DNA of 6,000 bases from Candidatus Sediminicultor sextus. Its GTDB lineage: Bacteria; Atribacterota; Phoenicimicrobiia; Phoenicimicrobiales; Phoenicimicrobiaceae. Shown piece by piece: positions 1 to 4,912 of this stretch; the first letter of the stretch is position 1; each line of letters starts with the position of its first letter. The translations under genes were made by a program, and so were the position numbers. Below the pieces are notes generated by a model, which saw nothing but the letters and a program-made list of their open reading frames with translations, ran no database searches and was not told the DNA's origin. The stretch lies in the NCBI GenBank assembly GCA_014894735.1, contig JADBKX010000113.1, positions 1 through 6,000 of the forward strand, given 5' to 3'.

Positions 1-9
1 GAAGGATTT

Positions 10-37
10 TTTAAACACCGTGTGGTATATTTAAAAT
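10..37 (+). promoter_or_regulatory. candidate sigma-70-type promoter for the regulator gene
   Basis: A TTTAAA hexamer at 10-15 (4 of 6 matches to TTGACA) is followed after 16 bp by TAAAAT at 32-37 (5 of 6 matches to TATAAT). Transcription would start near base 44, which falls inside the palindromic site at 43-65, an arrangement typical of autorepression. The region is AT-rich, so such hexamers can arise by chance. The call rests on the match plus its position relative to the palindrome and the gene start at 88. Confidence 0.35.
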
Positions 38-42
38 AGTAA

Positions 43-65
43 ATTGGGTCACCCAGTTACCCAAT
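43..65. promoter_or_regulatory. operator-like palindrome, probable binding site of the adjacent GntR/FCD regulator
   Basis: The outer arms ATTGGGT (43-49) and ACCCAAT (59-65) are perfect inverted repeats around a 9-bp centre. Nested inside is an 11-bp palindrome, TGGGT-C-ACCCA (45-55). Two GT-N-AC cores, the half-site arrangement typical of FadR-subfamily GntR regulators, are centred at 50 and 58, 8 bp apart. The site ends 22 bp before the regulator start codon and would overlap the predicted transcription start. I infer autoregulation. No second copy was seen in the 787-875 gap. Confidence 0.55.
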
Positions 66-87
66 CACTTAGCAAAAAGAGGTAAAT

Positions 88-786
88 ATGGAATTTAAAG
101 AAATTACTCCTATTCGTTTATATGAAAGCGTAATAGAACAAATTATGGATTTAATTAGAAATAGGGAATTGAAACCAGGAGATAAACTTCCCCCCGAGAG
201 AGAACTGGCTGAAAAGTTATCTATAAGCAGAGGTTCTTTAAGGGAAGCTTTTCGAGTTTTAGAATCAAGAGGTTTAATTAAGAGTAAGCCTGGGGGAGGA
301 AGGTTTATTCGAGAGATAAGGGAAAACGATCATAATAATACAGAAAACATTATCTTAAGTTTGGAAAAATCTTCTATCTTAGAACTTTTAGAAGCAAGAG
401 AGATATTTGAGGTAAAAATTGCTGAAATTGCTGCCCAGAGAGCTACTGTCGAAGATATAAAATCAATTGAAGAAGCTCTAAACAAAATGAACGAGGAAGA
501 TGGACTAAAAGATGATAAAAAAACGGAATCGGATACAGAATTTCATTTAGCTATTGCCAGCGCTTCTCATAATTTTGTCTTTGTCAATATAATAAAATTA
601 CACTTGGATTTATTAAGAAATACTCGAGAAAAGACCCAGCAAATTCCCGGGAGGCGGGAAGAGCGATGGCGCGAACACCAGGCAATATTACAGGCCATTA
701 AAGAACATGATACTAAAAAAGCCGGAGAAGCTATGCTGAAACATTTGAGAAAGGTAAGAGAAGTTTTGGCGAATATATCAAGTTAG
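88..786 (+). CDS. GntR-family transcriptional regulator, FadR subfamily (FCD ligand-binding domain)
   Basis: This 232-residue protein has the standard length and two-domain layout of FadR-type GntR regulators. Residues about 8-75 form the winged helix, with the hallmark LKPGDKLPPERELAEKLSIS stretch (28-47), then SRGSLREAFRVLESRG and a wing ending KPGGGRFI. Residues about 95-225 form the all-helical FCD domain. Its usual metal/ligand-binding set is visible: D149 and H153 in SDTEFH, H197 in REHQAI, and H219 in MLKHL. Such regulators usually bind a small carboxylate through the bound metal and release DNA. The start at 88 has GAGG at 79-82, 5 nt upstream. An operator-like palindrome lies just before the gene, and the downstream genes handle carboxylic acids, so it probably senses a pathway substrate or intermediate. 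The ligand is not identifiable from sequence. Confidence 0.93.
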   Translation: MEFKEITPIRLYESVIEQIMDLIRNRELKPGDKLPPERELAEKLSISRGSLREAFRVLESRGLIKSKPGGGRFIREIRENDHNNTENIILSLEKSSILELLEAREIFEVKIAEIAAQRATVEDIKSIEEALNKMNEEDGLKDDKKTESDTEFHLAIASASHNFVFVNIIKLHLDLLRNTREKTQQIPGRREERWREHQAILQAIKEHDTKKAGEAMLKHLRKVREVLANISS

Positions 787-832
787 ATAGAAAATTGTAT
801 TAATAATTGGAAAAAGTAGAATAAAGATTAGG

Positions 833-847
833 ATATTCAAAGAATAT
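833..847. repeat. small perfect dyad in the 89-bp gap before the AtuA-like gene
   Basis: ATATTC (833-838) and GAATAT (842-847) are perfect 6-bp inverted repeats separated by AAA. The dyad lies 28 bp before the next start codon in an AT-rich gap. It lacks the GC-rich stem and T-run of a terminator and does not resemble the palindrome at 43-65. It could be an operator for another regulator or chance. Weak promoter-like hexamers also occur in this gap: TTGTAT at 795-800 and TAGAAT at 817-822 with a 16-bp spacer. A second promoter here is therefore possible but unproven. Confidence 0.25.
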
Positions 848-875
848 TATTTAGTAAAAGTGAGGAGATTACACC

Positions 876-2234
876 ATGAAGGAAATAAGAGTTCTATCCC
901 CAGTGGGGATGTTGGGATATGGTTTCCCAGTAGAATCTTTTCAAAAGGGTTTAGAAAAAAAGCCCCATGTCATAGCCGCTGATGCCGGTTCCACCGACGG
1001 CGGCCCCCATAAATTAGGAGCAGGGGTGGGTATCGTAAGCAAAGAAGCAACCAAAAAAGACCTTACTTTAATGTTAACAGCGGGTTGCGAAAATAAAATA
1101 CCAGTTATTATCGGCTCTGCCGGAGGTTCCGGTGCCGAAATCCATCTTAATTGGACCTTAGAAATAGTAAACGAAATTGCCAAAGAGAAAAACCTACACT
1201 TTAAGATGGCCTTAATTCATGCAGAAGTTGAAAAAGATTATCTTCAAAAAAAGTTGGCTCAAGGGAAGATAAAACCTTTAGGCCCTGTCCCCGAATTAAC
1301 TGCTAAAGATATAGAAGAAGCTACTCGAATTGTGGCGGTAATGGGAGTGCACTCTCATATAAAAGCCTTAGGGATGGGGGCAGAGGTTATTATTGCTGGC
1401 CGCTCTAATGACCCGGCTATGTTTGCCGCTCTTCCTATTAAGGAAGGATATGATCCCGGACTGGCTTTGCATATGGGAAAGATTTTAGAATGTGGAGCTA
1501 TGGCTTCTACCCCGGGGACTACCTCTGATTGTATGATGGGATATTTAAGAGAGGATTATTTTATTGTAGAGCCAACTAATCCCTTGCGAAAATGTATCCC
1601 CAGTACAGTAGCCGCTCACACTCTGTATGAAAAATCGAGTCCCTTACATATTATTGGTCCAGAAGGAGTAGTAGATGTTACCGGATGTAAATTCGAACAG
1701 TATAGTGAAAGGGCAGTAAAAGTATCGGGTTCTAAACTAAAGAAGAGTAAAACTATTAATATAAAATTAGAAGGGGCAAGTAAAGTATCTTACCGGACTA
1801 TATGTATTGCCGGTGTAAGAGATCCTATTATGATTAAACAGATTGATGAATGTGAAAAACATGTCCGTGACACTGTACTTACTTACTTTAGTAATATTTC
1901 TCCCGAAGATTATAGCCTTATCTTTCATATCTACGGGAAGAACGGAGTTATGGGAGAATTAGAGCCCAAAAAAGAGATTACCTCTCATGAACTTTGTCTT
2001 ATTTTGGAAGTCGTAGCTAAAGACCAGGGGCTGGCCAATACTATTTGTGCCTTTGCTCGTTCTACTTTAATGCATTATTCTTATAAAGGCCGTATTGCTA
2101 CTGCCGGGAATTTAGCTTTTCCTTATGCTCCTTCTGATATACCTACTGGAGCGGTTTATAAATTTAATATTCATCACTTGGTAGAAGTCGATGACCCCGA
2201 TGAACTTTTTTCTATAGAAATGGTAGAAGTTTGA
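876..2234 (+). CDS. AtuA/DUF1446-family protein (acyclic terpene utilisation family), function unknown
   Basis: This 452-residue, probably cytosolic protein has no signal peptide or membrane segment. It matches the AtuA (formerly DUF1446) family across most of its length. Conserved glycine- and acid-rich blocks are visible: AADAGSTDGGPHKLGAG at 34-50, IIGSAGGSGAEIH at 78-90, AGRSNDPAMFAALPI at 174-188, and ECGAMASTPG at 205-214. AtuA is named from the Pseudomonas acyclic terpene (citronellol/geraniol) utilisation cluster, but its reaction is not established and no geranyl-CoA carboxylase genes are visible here. The family's small C-terminal module is not attached; a separate DUF4387 gene follows after 33 bp, and the two products may form a complex. 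GAGGAG at 862-867, 8 nt before the ATG, supports this start. A role in carboxylic acid or acyl-CoA catabolism is inferred from context only. Confidence 0.85.
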   Translation: MKEIRVLSPVGMLGYGFPVESFQKGLEKKPHVIAADAGSTDGGPHKLGAGVGIVSKEATKKDLTLMLTAGCENKIPVIIGSAGGSGAEIHLNWTLEIVNEIAKEKNLHFKMALIHAEVEKDYLQKKLAQGKIKPLGPVPELTAKDIEEATRIVAVMGVHSHIKALGMGAEVIIAGRSNDPAMFAALPIKEGYDPGLALHMGKILECGAMASTPGTTSDCMMGYLREDYFIVEPTNPLRKCIPSTVAAHTLYEKSSPLHIIGPEGVVDVTGCKFEQYSERAVKVSGSKLKKSKTINIKLEGASKVSYRTICIAGVRDPIMIKQIDECEKHVRDTVLTYFSNISPEDYSLIFHIYGKNGVMGELEPKKEITSHELCLILEVVAKDQGLANTICAFARSTLMHYSYKGRIATAGNLAFPYAPSDIPTGAVYKFNIHHLVEVDDPDELFSIEMVEV

Positions 2235-2267
2235 GATAATAAAAAGTTTAAAAAGGAGAATAGATAA

Positions 2268-2597
2268 ATGACTAAAGAAGTCTCTATTGTTGATTTGGTA
2301 AAAGTAATTAGAAGTAAAAATGCCGGTCCCTTTGAATTGACCTTTGATATAATTTTTAAAGATAAACTCACTTACGAAAAAGTTAAGAAAAGCAAAGTAA
2401 TTACTAAAGAACTTATTGCCAAACTCTACCATATTCCTATTGAAAAAGTTCTTTATTTTGTGGAATTTGACCCGGCTAATGCTATAAAAGCAACCATTGT
2501 AAGGCCGGTGGATTCAGGAAGTATCGGGGAGACTGATGTTTATGGTGCTCAACAACATGCCCCACTTTTAGATATCAAAATACCTTATGAGGAATAA
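2268..2597 (+). CDS. DUF4387-family small protein, probable partner of the AtuA-like protein
   Basis: This is a 109-residue soluble protein of the DUF4387 family. The recognisable blocks are IRSKNAGPFELTFDIIF at 14-30, VEFDPANAIKATIVRP at 65-80, and a near-invariant-looking end, SGSIGETDVYGAQQHAPLLDI at 83-103. The family has no assigned reaction. Its genes characteristically sit directly beside AtuA/DUF1446 genes, as here, so a subunit relationship is the best inference. A strong AAAAGGAG at 2251-2258 lies 9 nt before the ATG. The stop codon TAA (2595-2597) overlaps the ribosome binding site of the next gene, indicating translational coupling. Confidence 0.85.
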   Translation: MTKEVSIVDLVKVIRSKNAGPFELTFDIIFKDKLTYEKVKKSKVITKELIAKLYHIPIEKVLYFVEFDPANAIKATIVRPVDSGSIGETDVYGAQQHAPLLDIKIPYEE

Positions 2598-2602
2598 GGA
2601 GG
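2596..2602 (+). promoter_or_regulatory. ribosome binding site that fixes the start of the HD-domain gene
   Basis: AAGGAGG is a perfect anti-16S match, 5 nt before the ATG at 2608. Its first two bases are the end of the previous gene's TAA stop. An in-frame ATG at 2587 would add seven residues (MRNKEEK) but lies upstream of this site, inside the previous gene, so 2608 is the better start. Confidence 0.85.
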
Positions 2603-2607
2603 AAAAA

Positions 2608-3138
2608 ATGAGAGAAGATTTATTAAAATTTATTCCAGAATTTAATTTAATCAAAGATCCAGATATAAAAGAAAAGGTTTTGAAAGTGTGGGAGATTGCT
2701 CTTACAGCCGGAGGTTGGGAAATGAAAGATCTTCAAAGAATGCCCTTTACTTTATTAATTGACTCCTGTCCTTGTAATATGATTGAGCATATTAGGGGAG
2801 TAGTAAATGTTTCTGTGAATGCTGCTGAGGCTCTTCAAAGCATCTATGAAGATAAAGTGAAAATAAATGAGGATTATCTTGTTGCCGGTGCATTACTTCA
2901 CGATATTGGGAAATTAGTAGAATATAAAGAGGAGAATGGAAAATTTATTCAAAGTAATTTGGGGAAATTAGTTCGTCACCCCATATCCGGAGTAGGTCTT
3001 TGTTATAGTCAGGGTATTCCCGAAGAGGTAATACATATTATTGCCTCCCATTCCTGGGAAGGAGATCGTTCCAGGCGAACTCCGGAAGCCATTATTGTTC
3101 ACCATGCCGATTTTACTAATTTCGAACAATTTAAATAA
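2608..3138 (+). CDS. HD-domain metal-dependent phosphohydrolase-like protein
   Basis: From the ATG at 2608 this is a 176-residue soluble protein. It carries a full HD-superfamily metal-binding set: H61 (MIEHIRG), H98-D99 (LLHDIGK), H124 (VRHPISG), H148 (ASHSWEG) and D168 (HHADF). The middle pair, H124 and H148, is what is usually seen in two-metal HD enzymes, so phosphohydrolase or related hydrolase activity is plausible. There is no GGDEF, EAL, HD-GYP or RelA-type synthetase domain. A C-P-C pair (C54, C56) lies just before the first histidine. The substrate is unknown. An HD enzyme inside a carboxylate operon is unexpected; it could remove a phosphorylated or CoA-derived by-product or degrade a signalling nucleotide. 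The 10-bp and 12-bp gaps on either side argue that it belongs to the operon. Confidence 0.8.
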   Translation: MREDLLKFIPEFNLIKDPDIKEKVLKVWEIALTAGGWEMKDLQRMPFTLLIDSCPCNMIEHIRGVVNVSVNAAEALQSIYEDKVKINEDYLVAGALLHDIGKLVEYKEENGKFIQSNLGKLVRHPISGVGLCYSQGIPEEVIHIIASHSWEGDRSRRTPEAIIVHHADFTNFEQFK

Positions 3139-3144
3139 GGAGGT
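3137..3144 (+). promoter_or_regulatory. strong ribosome binding site overlapping the HD-gene stop codon
   Basis: AAGGAGGT starts inside the TAA stop (3136-3138) of the HD-domain gene and ends 6 nt before the ATG at 3151. This repeats the stop/ribosome-binding-site fusion seen at 2595-2602. It supports both the start call and translational coupling of the hydro-lyase large subunit to the upstream gene. Confidence 0.75.
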
Positions 3145-3150
3145 CATACT

Positions 3151-4410
3151 ATGGGTAAGACTTTTGCGGAGAAGATATTAGCCCTGAAATCAGGGAAATA
3201 TAGTGTAGTTGCCGGAGAAATTGTGACTGTTTCTCCGGATATAGTGATGTCTCACGATAATAGCGCCGCGATAGCTAAAAAATTCAAACAGATTGGAATT
3301 GATAAAGTAAAACATCAGGAGAAGATAATCATTCCCCTGGATCATTGTGTCCCGGCAGCAACAGAAAAATATGCTTCCAATCATAAAGAGATAAGAGAAT
3401 TTGTCCGGGAACAGAAAATTGAAAATTTTTATGACATTAATATCGGAGTATGTCATCAGGTTCTTCCGGAAAAAGGCCACATCATTCCCGGGACTCTAAT
3501 TTTGGGAGCAGATTCTCATACTACAACCTATGGAGCATTTGGAGCTTTTTCAACCGGGATTGGCAGGAGTGAAGTAGCTTCCATCTGGGCAACAGATGAA
3601 ATCTGGCTTAGAGTGCCGGAGACCATCAAGGTAAATATTGAAGGAGAAATTCCTCCCGGAATATATCCCAAGGACATAATCCTCCACATTATCGGAGATT
3701 TGGGTGCGGATGGAGCATTATATAAAGCAGTGGAGTTTAGCGGAAAAGTAATTAAGGAAATGGATATTGGGGGGAGAATGACCCTATGTAATATGGCGGT
3801 GGAAATGGGGGCAAAGATCGGCTATGTAGAACCGGATGAAAAAACCATACAATGGCTTGCTCCAAGAACCAATAAAAAATACGAAATAATAAAATCAGAT
3901 TTAAGTGCTGAGTTTGAAAAAATCATAAATTACGATATAAGTGATTTAGAACCTCAAATTGCCTGTCCTCATACCGTAGATAATGTAAAACCTGTATCAA
4001 AAGTGACAGGGACTAAGATTAATCAGGCATTAATTGGAACCTGTACCAATGGAAGGATAGAAGATTTAAAAATTGCCAGTAAAATTCTTCGTGGTAAAAA
4101 GATCTCTAGCAAAGTCAGACTATTAGTTTTTCCTGCCTCGATGGAGGTCTTTGCCCAGGCAATGGAATTAGGAATCCTTCAGGAATTAGTTAAAAGTGGG
4201 GCTGTAATAATGAATCCGGGATGTGGTCCATGTTTGGGAGCTCACGAAGGGGCCTTAGCCCCCGGAGAAGTTTGCTTGAGTACAGCTAATAGAAATTTTA
4301 AAGGGAGGATGGGGTGCAAAGAGGCAGAAGTTTATCTGGCTAGTCCGGCAACCGTTGCTATCTCTTCCCTTTATGGTGAAATTACTGATGTAAGGGGTGA
4401 TTTAAAATGA
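3151..4410 (+). CDS. aconitase-superfamily hydro-lyase, large subunit (3-isopropylmalate dehydratase/homoaconitase/DmdA type)
   Basis: This 419-residue protein has the length of the bacterial/archaeal LeuC2/HacA/DmdA group, shorter than proteobacterial LeuC (about 466). The three cysteines that hold the [4Fe-4S] cluster are present: C298 in GTCTNGR, and C358 and C361 in NPGCGPCLGAHEG. Other family blocks are GVCHQVLPEKG at 99-109, GADSHTTTYGAFGAFSTGIGRSE at 119-141, and NRNFKGRMG at 380-388. The enzyme would dehydrate and rehydrate a 2-hydroxy di- or tricarboxylate in the cytosol, moving the hydroxyl group. Candidate substrates are 2-isopropylmalate, homocitrate, citrate, citramalate or 2,3-dimethylmalate; sequence alone does not choose. 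It overlaps the small-subunit gene by 4 bp and is followed by a matching dehydrogenase. No synthase gene is in view, which weighs against an ordinary leucine operon. Confidence 0.92.
   Translation: MGKTFAEKILALKSGKYSVVAGEIVTVSPDIVMSHDNSAAIAKKFKQIGIDKVKHQEKIIIPLDHCVPAATEKYASNHKEIREFVREQKIENFYDINIGVCHQVLPEKGHIIPGTLILGADSHTTTYGAFGAFSTGIGRSEVASIWATDEIWLRVPETIKVNIEGEIPPGIYPKDIILHIIGDLGADGALYKAVEFSGKVIKEMDIGGRMTLCNMAVEMGAKIGYVEPDEKTIQWLAPRTNKKYEIIKSDLSAEFEKIINYDISDLEPQIACPHTVDNVKPVSKVTGTKINQALIGTCTNGRIEDLKIASKILRGKKISSKVRLLVFPASMEVFAQAMELGILQELVKSGAVIMNPGCGPCLGAHEGALAPGEVCLSTANRNFKGRMGCKEAEVYLASPATVAISSLYGEITDVRGDLK
4392..4400 (+). promoter_or_regulatory. ribosome binding site of the small-subunit gene, inside the large-subunit gene
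   Basis: AAGGGGTGA lies 6 nt before the ATG at 4407, within the last codons of the large-subunit gene. The ATG overlaps that gene's TGA stop (ATGA at 4407-4410). Such coupling is common for two-subunit hydro-lyases and favours equal amounts of both subunits. Confidence 0.65.
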
Positions 4411-4910
4411 GTATTAAAGGGAAAGTATGGAAATATGGTGATGATGTAAATACCGATGTTATCTTTCCGGGGAAATATACTTATACCATCACTGACCCTA
4501 AAGAGATGGCTCTTCATGCCCTGGAAGACCTTGATTCGAAATTTGCCAAAGAAGTTAAAAAGGAAGATATTGTTGTCGCGGGAAGGAACTTTGGCTGCGG
4601 TAGTTCTCGGGAACAAGCCGCTACCTGTCTAAAATATGCCGGGGTAGGAGCAATTGTTGCAAAATCATTTTCCAGAATATTTTTCCGAAATGCCATTAAC
4701 CAGGGACTTCCTCTGGTTCAATGCAAAGAAGCAGCGGGGAATATATCCTCAGGTGAATTGATTGAAATTAATTTTGAAAAAGGAAAATTATCGTGCAAGA
4801 AGGGAGTTTTTGATTTCCCTCCTTTACCGGAATTGGTATTAGGGATTCTTAAAGATGGGGGACTTATTCCTCATACTAAAAAAATATTGAAAATAGAGAA
4901 GGGAGAATAA
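4407..4910 (+). CDS. aconitase-superfamily hydro-lyase, small subunit (LeuD/DmdB type)
   Basis: At 167 residues this is the usual size of the compact LeuD/HacB/DmdB small subunits, which form the swivelling domain completing the active site of the large subunit. The blocks are YGDDVNTDVIFPGKY at 10-24, VVAGRNFGCGSSREQAA at 56-72 (with the substrate-contacting GCGSSRE), and SFSRIFFRNAINQGLPLV at 87-104. The substrate-selecting loop after GKY reads KYTYTI at 23-28. In the family as I recall it, this position is usually YL followed by R or N (for example YLRM in isopropylmalate and YLRT in homoaconitate enzymes), so specificity is uncertain and may be unusual. The gene overlaps its partner by 4 bp and ends 2 bp before the dehydrogenase gene. 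Together with that gene it forms a two-step isomerise-and-decarboxylate unit. Confidence 0.92.
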   Translation: MSIKGKVWKYGDDVNTDVIFPGKYTYTITDPKEMALHALEDLDSKFAKEVKKEDIVVAGRNFGCGSSREQAATCLKYAGVGAIVAKSFSRIFFRNAINQGLPLVQCKEAAGNISSGELIEINFEKGKLSCKKGVFDFPPLPELVLGILKDGGLIPHTKKILKIEKGE

Positions 4911-4912
4911 AA

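Noticed and set aside
15..23. ACAC-C-GTGT mini-palindrome upstream of the regulator
   Set aside because: Its arms are only 4 bp with no extension, and it has the opposite polarity (AC-N-GT) to GntR-type sites. It is probably chance.
787..875. Terminator after the regulator gene
   Set aside because: There is no GC-rich stem followed by a T-run. The only dyad (833-847) is AT-rich and lacks a T tract.
941..1183. 80-codon open frame on the minus strand
   Set aside because: It lies entirely inside the well-supported AtuA-like gene, has no recognisable domain, and its composition is that expected of the reverse complement of coding DNA.
2112..2432. Minus-strand open frames of 106 and 65 codons across the AtuA-like/DUF4387 junction
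   Set aside because: They are antisense to two conserved genes. The F/I/K-rich translation is typical of AT-rich antisense reading and no family was recognised.
3190..3480. 96-codon open frame on the minus strand
   Set aside because: It is antisense to the hydro-lyase large subunit, whose conserved motifs prove the plus frame. No family features were seen.
4371..4696. Minus-strand open frames of 81 and 60 codons around the large/small subunit junction
   Set aside because: They are antisense to conserved hydro-lyase sequence and have no domain or plausible independent start context.
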